This document shows positions 1 to 9,214 of a DNA stretch of 31,234 nt, piece by piece. Each line of letters starts with the position of its first letter. The stretch's first letter is position 1. Source of the DNA: HyVt-105 sp049975425. GTDB taxonomy: Bacteria; Bacteroidota; Bacteroidia; Bacteroidales; VadinHA17. Location: positions 1 through 31,234 of the forward strand of contig JBNGDI010000033.1 of NCBI GenBank assembly GCA_049975425.1, written 5' to 3'. Made by a program: the position numbers and the translations under genes. The notes beneath the pieces were generated by a model. It worked only from the letters and a program-made list of their open reading frames with translations, was not told where the DNA came from and did not search any database.

Positions 1-113
1 TGAATAACAAATAATATATTATCTTTTAATAAAAACTTGCGAATTTGAGGACGTATATTTAATGAGGTTGACAGATACCGCGCGGGTATTCGGGAAAATT
101 TTGACGGGTAGTA

Positions 114-1250
114 TTATTCCAGTCCCAGCTTCAGTGCAATATCCCGGGGAATGGCATCCCGGTGAACCATGATGTTGGTGCTTTTATACAGGACATACTG
201 CCTGCTGGCATACCAGAACCCCTCATAATTTCCAGTATCACCCCAGGAATTTTTCACCCGGTAGTAACGGTTCCCCAGCTGATCGGTGGCACATCCCACC
301 AGGTGCATGCCGTGATCATCGGTGGTGGTGAGGTTGTCAAAGCCCTCCTGCCGCATTTCCTGAGTAATGACCCGTTGCTTTGTCGGATTTTCCAGTACAT
401 ACATCCGCTCGCTGTCATCCATTTCCTCCCAGGGTTTTTCGGGTACGATGGCCAGGCCGGCCGATGTAAAACCCGGATCGCTCATGTCACTGGCCCAGGC
501 TACGGTATATCCTTTGTTCAGGGCATTATCGATCACCTTTCCGAATTCTTCCAGGGGAAGGTTCATGCAGGTGCCCCAGGCCCAGTTGTCGGGCACTTCC
601 AGTATGAAAGGCTCATAAAAAGGATGATGGGTAAAACTGGTGAGGATAACATAATCGTCTGGGTTCAGGCCCAGGGCCTCTGCAAAACTTGCCGGAGTGT
701 AAGTTTTCCCCTGGTAATTGAAGGTTTCGGGAGATTCTCCCAGATAGGCATCGAGGATTCCCCGGAATCCCTGCATCCAGGCAGTGCTCAGCCTGCGGTT
801 CGGATTTTTGACCACGGCATCCATATATCCTTTGAGAACGGCATCGAGCTCACGGTGGTTGTGTTTTTCATCTCCATATTCCAGACCCGGGTAAGCTTCT
901 TCCGGAACCAGCCCGTGATCCCTCAGTACATTCAGTGCATCGTGGAAGGCCCCCCCTCCGGCAAAGTTCACGGTCCCCGACATGCGGACATACTTGTCGG
1001 CTTTTCCTTCATAGGTATGCCGTACAATGAACATTTCCGAAAGGTCCAATTCCGGCTTGCCCATGCGCAACAATTCCGATTCAAAAAAAGATACGGATGA
1101 AAAACTCCAGCAGGTGCTGGTCCGGTGCTGGTCCTTGACCGGGGTGCAGGGAATGTCCTGAACCATTTGAAATACATAGCCTGTATCCTGAGAAATACCC
1201 GCCAGGGTGGTGAATACGGCGATCAGCAGTACCATCAGTAATTTGTTCAT
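114..1250 (-). CDS. Secreted C1-family cysteine peptidase (bleomycin hydrolase/PepC-like)
   Basis: This is a papain-fold peptidase of the bleomycin hydrolase/aminopeptidase C type, probably exported to the periplasm or beyond. I choose the ATG at 1250 (378 residues) because it opens directly on a signal peptide (MNKLLMVLLIAVFTTLAGIS). The frame is open 13 codons further upstream, but those residues would put a charged stretch before the signal. Catalytic residues are visible: oxyanion Gln41 and nucleophile Cys47 in KDQHRTSTCWSF, His316 in HGMHLVG, and Asn334 in VKNSWG. It is somewhat shorter than cytosolic PepC/BLMH (about 440-450 residues), as expected for secreted Bacteroidetes homologues. 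It is transcribed away from the rest of the left end, with a candidate promoter at 1298-1331. Peptidase assignment is firm; amino- versus endopeptidase activity is not resolved. Confidence 0.9.
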   Translation of the reverse strand: MNKLLMVLLIAVFTTLAGISQDTGYVFQMVQDIPCTPVKDQHRTSTCWSFSSVSFFESELLRMGKPELDLSEMFIVRHTYEGKADKYVRMSGTVNFAGGGAFHDALNVLRDHGLVPEEAYPGLEYGDEKHNHRELDAVLKGYMDAVVKNPNRRLSTAWMQGFRGILDAYLGESPETFNYQGKTYTPASFAEALGLNPDDYVILTSFTHHPFYEPFILEVPDNWAWGTCMNLPLEEFGKVIDNALNKGYTVAWASDMSDPGFTSAGLAIVPEKPWEEMDDSERMYVLENPTKQRVITQEMRQEGFDNLTTTDDHGMHLVGCATDQLGNRYYRVKNSWGDTGNYEGFWYASRQYVLYKSTNIMVHRDAIPRDIALKLGLE

Positions 1251-1297
1251 ATCAAAGGAATGTTTTGTTTTTTTTCGAAAAATACACAAAGTTCTTC

Positions 1298-1331
1298 CAA
1301 ATGCAAGTGTTTTAAACCATATCCAACCAAA
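1298..1331 (-). promoter_or_regulatory. Candidate Bacteroidetes-type promoter for the C1 peptidase
   Basis: On the minus strand a TTTG (plus 1328-1331) is followed after 22 nt by TGCATTTG (plus 1305-1298). This is one mismatch from the TAnnTTTG -7 element of Bacteroidetes primary sigma promoters, and the spacing is inside the usual 17-23 nt range. It would give a leader of roughly 40 nt before the ATG at 1250. The call rests on pattern match only. Confidence 0.35.
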
Positions 1332-1415
1332 GGATTCATGGTAATAAACTGAAAAAGAAAGGATGTAAAAAAAAATGGTTATTTTTCCATCCGGAATAAT
1401 TAAAACCGGAACCGT

Positions 1416-1883
1416 ATGCCCGGGATTACGACAAAGGAAAAAATCTGGAACCTGGTTTCTCTGCTGGTTTACGCTGCTCTGGCAGCTGCAACGGGTTATT
1501 TTTTTGAAAAATACGGAAAAGGATTTGACGATGTTTCCGTATGGGAATGGGTCATTATGGCCCTGGCCACTTACCGCCTCACCCGCATTCTGGTTTACGA
1601 CCGCATTTTTAAGACTTTCCGCGATTTTATCCGGGCCAACGAACGGTTCGGACTCATGGTTTCGCTGAAATCGCTGATTACCTGTCCCTGGTGTGCCGGG
1701 GTGTGGGCTGCCCTGGGGGTATTTATGCTGCAGTATGTTGTTCCATACGGGTATGTGTTGAATATTCTGTTGTCTTTGGCGGGGGTGGGTACCTTTATTC
1801 TGGTTCTTGTGAATTTTATAGGCCTGAAAAACGAAAAAACCCAGGCCGAGGTGAGAAAAAACCGGTTTTTCGATCAGATGTAA
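1416..1883 (+). CDS. DUF1360 family membrane protein
   Basis: This 155-residue protein matches the DUF1360 family, whose function is unknown. The family signature is visible as ATYRLTRILVYDRIF followed by LITCPWCAGVWAA, with the CPWC cysteine pair. Hydrophobic segments lie at about residues 12-30 and 100-140, so it is an integral membrane protein. Residues 140-155 form a charged cytoplasmic-looking tail. The cupin gene starts 12 bases after its stop, so the two are probably co-transcribed. I chose the ATG at 1416 because it precedes the first hydrophobic segment; no strong ribosome binding site is visible. Confidence 0.75.
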   Translation: MPGITTKEKIWNLVSLLVYAALAAATGYFFEKYGKGFDDVSVWEWVIMALATYRLTRILVYDRIFKTFRDFIRANERFGLMVSLKSLITCPWCAGVWAALGVFMLQYVVPYGYVLNILLSLAGVGTFILVLVNFIGLKNEKTQAEVRKNRFFDQM

Positions 1884-1895
1884 CCCTATTCATTC

Positions 1896-2221
1896 ATGTC
1901 CTCTCTGCCTGTAAATCCTGTTTATATCCATACGGAAGAGGCCGGAACGATTCTGGAAAAGCCACCGGGCAAGCGACTTTTTCAGGCAACCGGTCCGGAA
2001 CTGGTTACCCTGCGGCTCGAACCCGGTGAATCGCTGCCTCTGCACATCAATCACCAGCCGGTTGTTTTTATGGTGCAAAGCGGAAAGGTGGAACTGGTGC
2101 TGGATGAAACAACCAGGCAAATGGATTCACCGGAAGGGGTATACCTGCCTGCGGCCTTCCCAGGGGATGGAACAACCCGTTTGGCGAACCGGCCGATCTG
2201 ATGATTATTAAATGGCAGTAA
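1896..2221 (+). pseudogene. Small cupin-fold protein, probable 3' frameshift
   Basis: Read as it stands, the frame from ATG 1896 ends at the TGA at 2199-2201 and gives 101 residues. The centre is a cupin-like barrel core (GESLPLHINHQPVVFMVQSGKVELVL as two blocks, then EGVYLPAAFP). Two histidines sit at the usual first-motif position, but the expected Glu is absent. After about base 2165 the reading turns into GDGTTRLANRPI, which does not look like a cupin end. The frame starting at 2165 instead reads GWNNPFGEPADLMIIKWQ and stops at 2219-2221, which is what a cupin C-terminal strand normally looks like. The coordinates given cover this reconstructed reading. Either one base is missing around 2160-2166 or the gene is a slightly shortened cupin. 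Ligand and enzyme role are unknown. Confidence 0.55.
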
Positions 2222-2323
2222 AGGAGGTAGCTGAAGGTGGGCCAATTTTGTTGTGCAGCATTTCCTATTCCTGTTGTAGTATTCTAGTTTTTTGCCTATA
2301 TTCATATCTGAAAATGTTGAGGT

Positions 2324-2917
2324 ATGCGGTTCCAGTTGATTCAATGGATCATACCCCCGAAACAATGGCGGTGGCCCGCCATCCTTCTACTGGCTGTGTT
2401 TACCGGCCTGATTCTTTTTACCCTGTACCTTTCTAAAGCGCCTTCCTATCTTTCCGACAAACCCGAAACCTGTGTGAACTGCCACATCATGGCCCCGCAG
2501 TATGCCACCTGGAGCCACAGTTCGCATCGCGAATGGACCCACTGCAACGATTGCCATGTTCCGCATAACAATGTGCTGAACAAATATTATTTCAAAGCCA
2601 GGGATGGCCTGCGGCATGCCACCATTTTCACGTTGCGGAAAGAGCCACAGGTAATCCGTATCAGGGAAGAGGGCAGGGAGGTGGTTCAGAACAATTGCAT
2701 CCGGTGTCACGATCACCTGCTGGATCATTTCCGTTATCTGGCCGGAACAGGTCCTCATCTGGAAGAGATGACCGGTCGCCTGTGCCGGGACTGCCACCGG
2801 GAAGTTCCCCACGGAAGGGTGAACAGCCTGTCGAGTACGCCCAACGCACGTGTCCCCCTTCCGCAGAGCCCGGTTCCCGAATGGCTTAAAAAACTGACCG
2901 AAACAAAAAATGACTAA
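2324..2917 (+). CDS. nrfH: Cytochrome c nitrite reductase small subunit NrfH
   Basis: NrfH is the membrane quinol dehydrogenase that takes electrons from menaquinol and hands them to NrfA. The 197-residue protein has one N-terminal transmembrane anchor (about residues 17-37) and four CxxCH heme sites: CVNCH, CNDCH, CIRCH and CRDCH. These form the NapC/NirT/NrfH tetraheme pattern. The first heme site is followed by the usual MAPQYATW stretch. Its stop (2915-2917) is 3 bases before the nrfA start, so the two subunits are translated together. Length and heme spacing are normal for the family. No confident promoter or FNR-like box could be read in the 100 bases upstream. Confidence 0.95.
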   Translation: MRFQLIQWIIPPKQWRWPAILLLAVFTGLILFTLYLSKAPSYLSDKPETCVNCHIMAPQYATWSHSSHREWTHCNDCHVPHNNVLNKYYFKARDGLRHATIFTLRKEPQVIRIREEGREVVQNNCIRCHDHLLDHFRYLAGTGPHLEEMTGRLCRDCHREVPHGRVNSLSSTPNARVPLPQSPVPEWLKKLTETKND

Positions 2918-2920
2918 CCT

Positions 2921-4414
2921 GTGAAATCCATCCGGAACATTACCGAAAACAAACCCTGGGTTGGCTGGCTCCTGTTCGGACTGACCGTAGTGGCGGTTTT
3001 CCTTCTGGGTCTGCTGGCGTCTTCTATTGTGGAAAGGCGTGCCGAAGCGGTTTTTGCCTATACTCCCCAGGTGGATATCCGCGAATTCGAACCCCGGAAT
3101 GAAATCTGGGGACAGAATTTTCCCAGGGAGTATCAGTCGTATCTGCAGACGGCCGACACTTCCTTCCGGAGCCGGTACAACGGGAGCGCCTTTATCGACA
3201 TGCTGGAAGTCGATCCCCGGCTGGTGGTGCTGTGGGCGGGCTACAGCTTTTCCAAAGAGTACAACCAGGGAAGAGGGCATTATTATGCGGTGCAGGATAT
3301 CCATGAGATCCTCCGCACCGGAGGGCCCACTGCTCCCGGCGAGGGCCCCATGCCCAATACCTGCTGGACCTGCAAAAGTCCCGATGTGCCCCGGGTGATG
3401 TCGGAAGTGGGGGTGGAAGAGTTTTACCGGGGAGCATGGGCATCGCGCGGCCCTGAGATCGTGAACTTTATAGGCTGTGCCGACTGCCACGAACCCGAAA
3501 CCATGAACCTGCGGATCACCCGGCCGGCCCTTGTCGAAGCTTTTGACCGCATGGGAAAGGACATCAACCGGGCCGGCCATCAGGAGATGCGTTCCCTGGT
3601 GTGTGCCCAGTGCCACGCAGAGTATTATTTCAGGGGAGAAGGCAATTACCTTACCTTCCCATGGGACAATGGCTTTTCAGCCGAAGCTATGGAAGCGTAT
3701 TATGATCAATACGAGTTCACCGACTGGACCCATACCCTGAGCCGGGCACCCATGCTGAAAGCCCAGCATCCTGATTACGAGGTCTATATGACCGGGATCC
3801 ATGCCGACCGTGGCGTGGCATGTGCCGACTGCCACATGCCCTATAAAAACGAGGGAGGAGTGAAATTTACCGATCACCACATACGGAGCCCCCTGAACAA
3901 CGTGGCCGGTTCCTGCCAGGTATGCCACCGGGAAGAAACAGAAAAACTGGTGGCCAATGTATACCAGCGTCAGGAACAGATCCTGGAAAACCGCGACCAG
4001 CTGGAGCGGTTGCTGGTGAGGGCGCATGTGGAAGCCGCCGAAGCCTGGAAACTCGGCGCTACGGAAGACGAAATGAAAGATATTCTCACCGGCATACGGC
4101 ACGCGCAGTGGAGATGGGACTATGCCGCCGCCACCCACGGGGGGTCCTTCCACTCTCCTGTGGAACTCAGCCGCCTGATCGGAACCGCCATCGACATCGT
4201 ACAGGAAACCCGTATCGGGCTGGCCCGCCTGCTTCTGAAAAAAGGATACGACGGGGAAGTGCCTTATCCCGATATATCCACCAAAGCTGAGGCCCAGGCT
4301 TTCGTGGGCCTCGATATGAAAACACTGAACGAAGAAAAACAGGATTTTCTGGAAAATATAGTACCCCATTGGTTGCAACAGGCGGCTGAACGGGAAGCGG
4401 GATGGGGGAAGTGA
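2921..4414 (+). CDS. nrfA: Cytochrome c nitrite reductase catalytic subunit NrfA
   Basis: NrfA reduces nitrite to ammonium with six electrons at the outer face of the cytoplasmic membrane. The 497-residue protein starts with GTG. Residues about 12-33 are a hydrophobic export signal or anchor. The active-site heme is bound by the lysine-type motif CWTCK (Cys148-Lys152). Four ordinary sites follow: CADCH, CAQCH, CADCH and CQVCH. Catalytic and calcium-site residues known from Wolinella NrfA are present: Arg118 (GRGHYY), Glu234-Tyr235 (HAEYYF), and Lys280, Gln282 and His283 (LKAQHPDYE). The enzyme should be fully active and belongs to the common CxxCK, calcium-containing class. A weak hairpin (4426-4446, without a U-tract) lies just past the stop. 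Neighbouring sensor kinases may control it, but this is inference from position only. Confidence 0.97.
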   Translation: MKSIRNITENKPWVGWLLFGLTVVAVFLLGLLASSIVERRAEAVFAYTPQVDIREFEPRNEIWGQNFPREYQSYLQTADTSFRSRYNGSAFIDMLEVDPRLVVLWAGYSFSKEYNQGRGHYYAVQDIHEILRTGGPTAPGEGPMPNTCWTCKSPDVPRVMSEVGVEEFYRGAWASRGPEIVNFIGCADCHEPETMNLRITRPALVEAFDRMGKDINRAGHQEMRSLVCAQCHAEYYFRGEGNYLTFPWDNGFSAEAMEAYYDQYEFTDWTHTLSRAPMLKAQHPDYEVYMTGIHADRGVACADCHMPYKNEGGVKFTDHHIRSPLNNVAGSCQVCHREETEKLVANVYQRQEQILENRDQLERLLVRAHVEAAEAWKLGATEDEMKDILTGIRHAQWRWDYAAATHGGSFHSPVELSRLIGTAIDIVQETRIGLARLLLKKGYDGEVPYPDISTKAEAQAFVGLDMKTLNEEKQDFLENIVPHWLQQAAEREAGWGK

Positions 4415-4567
4415 GTCGGACAGATCGGAAACACTTGTTTTTTCCGGGGAGTTATCGTATCTTATTAAAAATACATATCCACATATTTAAATAAAAGGTG
4501 CAATAAATTGTTGGTATTTTGCTAAATCCGGGTTCGGTGGAATGCTGCCGCCCCGAAAATTATTGCC

Positions 4568-7500
4568 ATGCTTCCAGCCCGATCTGTCAAACCGAAACCT
4601 CTCCTTCTGATCACCGCATTTTTTGCGCTGGCCGGCCTGCTGGTGTATTTCACAATCAGTTATTTCAGGAATTACCGTAAGGAATTCATTGCCCAGGTTG
4701 AGCAGGAACTGACCTCCGTTGCCGAACTGAAACGGTCTGAACTGATTCACTGGCGGGAAGAAAGAATGGCCGATGCCTCGGTTTTTTACCGGAATGAAAA
4801 TTTTACCGGGCTGGTCGGGAGGTATTTCCGGGAAGTGGGAGATGCAGATGCGGAAAACCGGCTCAGACACTGGATGAAACAGGTCGGGGAAGCCTATTAT
4901 TATGACCGCATCTGCGTGCATGATACTTCCGGAAGGGAGCTGATCGCCTGGCCCCCGGGAACCGTTCCCATGCCGCATGTTTTTCACAGGGATCTGCAGA
5001 AAGCCCTTGTTTCAGGGAATATGGTATGGGAAGATTTCTTCATCAATGAACACGACGGGAACATTTATCTGTCGGTGCTCACACCCATAGTCTCCGAAGA
5101 CAACGGCGGAGAGAAAGTGACCGGCGTGATGGGTTTCCGGATTGACCCCGAAGATTACCTGTATCCCATGATCAGCCGCTGGCCTGTGCCTTCCCGAACG
5201 GGAGAAACCCTGCTTGTGAAGCGGGAGGGGAATGAGGTGGTGTTCCTCAATCCTTTGCGGTTCAGGCCCGGGGCGGCCCTGAACCTGAAAGTGCCGGCCA
5301 GTGAAATGGGTCTTCCGGCTGTACAGGCGGCTTCCGGACACGAGGGGACAACCCGCGGAGTAAACTACCGGGGGGAAAAGGTCTTTTCTTCTGTTACATC
5401 TGTTCCGGGTACGGAATGGTACCTGGTGGCCAATGTGGATGAGGAAGAAGCCCTGGAACCTCTGGGGGCAGTGCGGCGGAATCTTGCGATGATGGTGTTT
5501 TCCCTGTTGATCCTCACCGGGGGGCTGCTGGGAATGATCTGGAGGCAGCAGTACATCGCTTCCATCAGGGAAAAAGCAGAAACGGCGGAGAAAATGAGAA
5601 AACTCAACCGGGTGTATGCCGTATTGAGCGATATCAACCAGGCCATTGTAAGGATCAGGGACAAGAATGAACTGTACGGGGAAGTGTGCCGCATTGCCAC
5701 CGGCAAAGGGGAATTTCAGCTTGCCTGGCTGGGAGAATATGACCCGGCCGGAGAACAGGTGGATATGGTGGCCTTCGATTCCCTGACCGAGATAGATGTG
5801 GAAAGGGTTATTCCCGATATGCACGACAGCCGCCAAAGGGTGCGGCCGGTATCCCGGTGCATTCAAACGGGTGAACGGATCATTGTCAACGACATCCTGG
5901 CCGACCCGACCCTGGCTTCCTGGCATGAGCCGTGCCGACAGGCAGGCCTTCATTCCATGGCTGTTTTCCCATTGAAAATCAAAGAGAAACTCTGGGGAGT
6001 TTTCACACTGTATTCATTTGTTTCCAATTTTTTTAATGAGGAAGAGATCAAACTGCTGGACGAGCTGGCCCTGGATATCTCCTTTTCTATAGAATACATG
6101 GAACTCGAAGAAAAAGAAAGAAAAACACAGGAAGAGCTGAAAAAAATAGAATGGCTTCTGCAGCCCAAAGACTTCAGGGAGCATATACATGCCCCGGTGT
6201 ATGGAGATATTACCAGCACCAATGCCGGTGGGCTGATCCTGGAAGCAGTGGGGGAAGAAGCCCTGCATAATATTATCAACGAATTTATGGACCTTCTGGG
6301 AACCTCCAGTGCAGTATACGAAAAGAACGGGGATTACGCAGCAGGCATTTTTTCCTCGGGATGGTGCCGGTTTATGGACCAGTGCTCCTTCGAACTTTGC
6401 GGAACGAAGGATCTGTCTGAAGCCCTGGAATCGGGCAAATGGCACTGCCATGAATCATGCTGGAACGATGCGGCCCTGAAAAGCATGGAAACAAATGCTC
6501 CGGTGGATATAGAATGCGCCGGAGGGATCCACCTCTATGCCGTTCCCATCCGGCTGGGAGAAGAAGTCATCGGATCCATTAATTTCGGGTACGGGGATCC
6601 CCCGCGGGATCGGGAAACCCTGAGTGAACTGGCCGAAAAATACGGCACCGCACCCGAAATCTTACTGCAGAAAGCAGAGGCATACGAAAGCCGGCCTCCC
6701 TTTATCATTGACCTGGCCAAATTCCGCCTGGAGGGAGCCGCCCGGCTGATCGCCCTGATGGTGGAACAGTACCGTACACGGCAAGACCTGGAGAATGCCC
6801 GCTATCTGATGGATTACATTATCCGGCATGATCCCAACGCCATAGCCGTATTTGACCGGGATATGAAATATATTTTTGTAAGCGAATGCTACGTGCAGCA
6901 TTTCGGCCTGGAAGAAAAAGAGTTGATGGGAAAAGTGTATGATGAGGTTTTACCCGACACTTCGGATGAGATGAAGAAAGTTTACCAGGATGCATTGAAA
7001 GGCAAAATAACACGCAAAGAAGAAGATGAATTTGTCCGGGAAGACGGCGGGAAAATTTATACCCGCTGGGAATGCCGCCCCTGGCATTATGCCGACGGGA
7101 GCATTGGCGGGATCATTACCTATATCGAGGAGATCACCGAAGAGAAAAAAGCCGAAATGGAACTGCGGGAAAGTGAGTCAAGGTATCGCAGCCTGGTGGA
7201 ATATGCCCCTGATGCCATCTTTATCAACCTTTTCGATAAGGTTATCATGGCCAATAAAGCCTGCCTGGAAATATTCGGCGCTGAAAACCCCGAAGAACTG
7301 GTCGGGAAGTCGATATATGAAATATTTCATCCGGATAGCCACGATCTTATCCGGGAACGGATACAGGACCTGCACGAAACGGGTGAGGCCGTTCCCCCTG
7401 TGGAGGAAAAAATTGTCAGGCTGGACGGCCAGGTGGTCGAAGTGGAAACGGTGGCAGCCCCCTTTTCCTATGGAGGGGTGAATGCCATTCATGTCATCCT

Positions 7501-8689
7501 GCACGATCTGACCCGCAGGAAGATGGACCAGAAGAAGCTGGAGGAAAGAAATGCCTTTATCCAGTCGATCCTGGACAATCTCCCCATAGGAGTGGCTGTA
7601 AATGAAACACAGACCGGGAAGGCCACCTATATGAACCGTATGTTCGGGCAAATTTACGGCTGGCCGAAAAAGGAACTGACCGATGTGGAACGGTTCTTCG
7701 AACTGGTGTATCCTGATCCGGAGTACCGTGCAAAGATCATGAGGAAGGTGATGGACGACATCCGCAGCGGCGATCCTTCGCGGATGCACTGGGAAGAGAT
7801 CAGGGCCACCACTGCGGAGGGAGAGAAGAAATATGTAAATGCTGCGAACATACCGGTGCCCGGGCAAAATGTGATGGTATCCACCGTACAGGATGTGACC
7901 GAGGTGGTGGAGGCGCGGATGAGCCTGGAAGATATCAACCGGCAGCTGGAAGAACGGGTAAACGAACGAACCGCCCAGCTTCAGGCCGCCAACCGGGAGC
8001 TGGAGGCCTTTGCCTATTCGGTTTCACACGACCTGCGGGCTCCGCTCAGGGCCATCGACGGCTTCGCCCGGATCATCGAGGAGGAATATGCCCCGCAGCT
8101 CGACCGGGAGGGAAAACGCCTGTTCGGGGTGGTGCGGAAAAGCGCCGAAACCATGGATAAACTGATATCCGACCTGCTGGAGCTTTCCCGTACCGGCCGT
8201 ACCTCCCTGAAACCTGAAAAGGTGAATATGGCAGAGGTAGTGCAATCGGTTTTCCACGAAATAGCTACAGAGGATGTCAGAAAGAAATTCAGCCTGCAGA
8301 TCGGGGAAATGCCCGAAGCACAAGCAGACCCTTCCCTGATAAAACATGTGTGGACAAACCTGTTGTCGAATGCCGTGAAATACTCGATGCCTGCCAGAAA
8401 GAAAAAGATTGAGGTAGGCGGTACCAGAAAAGGGAAAAAACTGATCTATTTTGTTAAAGACCATGGAGTGGGCTTTAATCAGGAGTACGCCCACAAGTTG
8501 TTCGGGGTGTTTCAGCGCTTGCACAGGTCGGAAGAGTTCGAGGGTACCGGCGTGGGGCTGGCTATTGTGCAACGTATTGTACACCGGCACGGAGGAAAAG
8601 TATGGGCCGAAGGAGAAGAAGGGAGAGGAGCCACCTTCTGGTTCAGCCTGCCGGTAACGGAAAAAGAAAAAGCAGCCGATTCTGCATAA
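4568..8689 (+). CDS. Membrane sensor histidine kinase: dCache-like, GAF, PocR, three PAS, HisKA, HATPase
   Basis: This 1373-residue kinase has transmembrane helices at about residues 11-32 and 304-326, enclosing a periplasmic region of the double-Cache type. A GAF domain follows (about 345-507). A PocR-like sensory domain is at about 528-740; it contains a cysteine cluster (WCRFMDQCSFELC, WHCHESCW) and the family-like C-GGI-LYAVPI strand. Three PAS domains lie at about 745-865, 867-985 and 990-1115. A coiled coil (1118-1145) leads to the HisKA phosphoacceptor His1154 in SHDLRAP. The ATPase domain has the N box (NLLSNAVKYS), G1 (DHGVGF) and G2 (GTGVGLAIV). The C-terminus resembles phytochrome-type Cph1 kinases, which fits the Rcp1-like receiver 53 bases downstream. 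It has no receiver of its own. The ligand is unknown. Confidence 0.92.
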   Translation: MLPARSVKPKPLLLITAFFALAGLLVYFTISYFRNYRKEFIAQVEQELTSVAELKRSELIHWREERMADASVFYRNENFTGLVGRYFREVGDADAENRLRHWMKQVGEAYYYDRICVHDTSGRELIAWPPGTVPMPHVFHRDLQKALVSGNMVWEDFFINEHDGNIYLSVLTPIVSEDNGGEKVTGVMGFRIDPEDYLYPMISRWPVPSRTGETLLVKREGNEVVFLNPLRFRPGAALNLKVPASEMGLPAVQAASGHEGTTRGVNYRGEKVFSSVTSVPGTEWYLVANVDEEEALEPLGAVRRNLAMMVFSLLILTGGLLGMIWRQQYIASIREKAETAEKMRKLNRVYAVLSDINQAIVRIRDKNELYGEVCRIATGKGEFQLAWLGEYDPAGEQVDMVAFDSLTEIDVERVIPDMHDSRQRVRPVSRCIQTGERIIVNDILADPTLASWHEPCRQAGLHSMAVFPLKIKEKLWGVFTLYSFVSNFFNEEEIKLLDELALDISFSIEYMELEEKERKTQEELKKIEWLLQPKDFREHIHAPVYGDITSTNAGGLILEAVGEEALHNIINEFMDLLGTSSAVYEKNGDYAAGIFSSGWCRFMDQCSFELCGTKDLSEALESGKWHCHESCWNDAALKSMETNAPVDIECAGGIHLYAVPIRLGEEVIGSINFGYGDPPRDRETLSELAEKYGTAPEILLQKAEAYESRPPFIIDLAKFRLEGAARLIALMVEQYRTRQDLENARYLMDYIIRHDPNAIAVFDRDMKYIFVSECYVQHFGLEEKELMGKVYDEVLPDTSDEMKKVYQDALKGKITRKEEDEFVREDGGKIYTRWECRPWHYADGSIGGIITYIEEITEEKKAEMELRESESRYRSLVEYAPDAIFINLFDKVIMANKACLEIFGAENPEELVGKSIYEIFHPDSHDLIRERIQDLHETGEAVPPVEEKIVRLDGQVVEVETVAAPFSYGGVNAIHVILHDLTRRKMDQKKLEERNAFIQSILDNLPIGVAVNETQTGKATYMNRMFGQIYGWPKKELTDVERFFELVYPDPEYRAKIMRKVMDDIRSGDPSRMHWEEIRATTAEGEKKYVNAANIPVPGQNVMVSTVQDVTEVVEARMSLEDINRQLEERVNERTAQLQAANRELEAFAYSVSHDLRAPLRAIDGFARIIEEEYAPQLDREGKRLFGVVRKSAETMDKLISDLLELSRTGRTSLKPEKVNMAEVVQSVFHEIATEDVRKKFSLQIGEMPEAQADPSLIKHVWTNLLSNAVKYSMPARKKKIEVGGTRKGKKLIYFVKDHGVGFNQEYAHKLFGVFQRLHRSEEFEGTGVGLAIVQRIVHRHGGKVWAEGEEGRGATFWFSLPVTEKEKAADSA

Positions 8690-8731
8690 CAGACCGGAGC
8701 TAATAAAATGGATAGCGAAACAAGGCAAAAC

Positions 8732-8736
8732 GGAGG
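8732..8736 (+). promoter_or_regulatory. Strong Shine-Dalgarno sequence
   Basis: GGAGG lies 6 bases before the ATG at 8743. Such a strong site is uncommon among the genes of this window and suggests that the lone receiver is made at a higher rate than its neighbouring kinase. Confidence 0.6.
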
Positions 8737-8742
8737 AATATC

Positions 8743-9198
8743 ATGGAAAAAAAAGTTACAACCAGGGCAGTGGAAATATTGTTAGTGGAAGACAATCCCC
8801 ATGATGCCGAACTGGCCATGCGGACGCTGAAAAAAAGCCGGCTCGCCAACCATGTGGTGCATGTATCCGATGGAGAGCAGGCACTGGATTTTTTGTTTGC
8901 CAGGGGGAAATTCAGCGACCGGCAGAAAACCGATCACCCTAAAATGATTTTGCTCGACCTGAAGCTCCCAAGAGTAGACGGCATGGAAGTGCTCAAAGCC
9001 GTCAAACTCAATCCCCGCACCAGGGTAATACCCATTGTGGTGCTGACATCCTCCCGCGAGGAAAAAGATATTATCGAAAGTTACAAATTGGGAGTGAACA
9101 GCTACCTTGTCAAACCGGTGGATTTTGACAAGTTCGTTGAGGTGGTCAAAGATTTGGGCATGTATTGGCTGGTGCTGAACCAGCCGCCCCGTTTGTGA
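8743..9198 (+). CDS. Single-domain response regulator, Rcp1-like
   Basis: This 151-residue protein is a receiver domain only. The acidic pocket is Glu16-Asp17 (LLVEDNPHD), the phosphoacceptor is Asp72 (MILLDLKLPRVDG), the switch Thr lies in VVLTSS, and the lysine in SYLVKPVDF. The insertion around ALDFLFARGKFSDR is typical of the Rcp1/CheY-like partners of phytochrome-type kinases, so the upstream 1373-residue kinase is the likely phosphodonor. It carries no output domain and must act by protein contact or as a relay to another kinase. It precedes the hybrid kinase by 16 bases, probably in the same transcript. Confidence 0.92.
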   Translation: MEKKVTTRAVEILLVEDNPHDAELAMRTLKKSRLANHVVHVSDGEQALDFLFARGKFSDRQKTDHPKMILLDLKLPRVDGMEVLKAVKLNPRTRVIPIVVLTSSREEKDIIESYKLGVNSYLVKPVDFDKFVEVVKDLGMYWLVLNQPPRL

Positions 9199-9214
9199 AA
9201 ATAACGAAACGGTT

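Noticed and set aside
60..113. Hairpin ATACC-CGCGC-GGTAT (minus strand) after the C1 peptidase as terminator
   Set aside because: The stem is short and is not followed by a T-run on the minus strand; left unassigned.
162..1100. Plus-strand open frame of 312 codons opposite the C1 peptidase
   Set aside because: The peptidase on the other strand has all catalytic residues and a signal peptide; this frame has neither.
2387..3616. Minus-strand open frame of 409 codons opposite nrfH/nrfA
   Set aside because: It is antisense to two genes with full heme motifs. Its translation has no domain character and is rich in His, Gly and Pro, as expected of the reverse complement of coding DNA.
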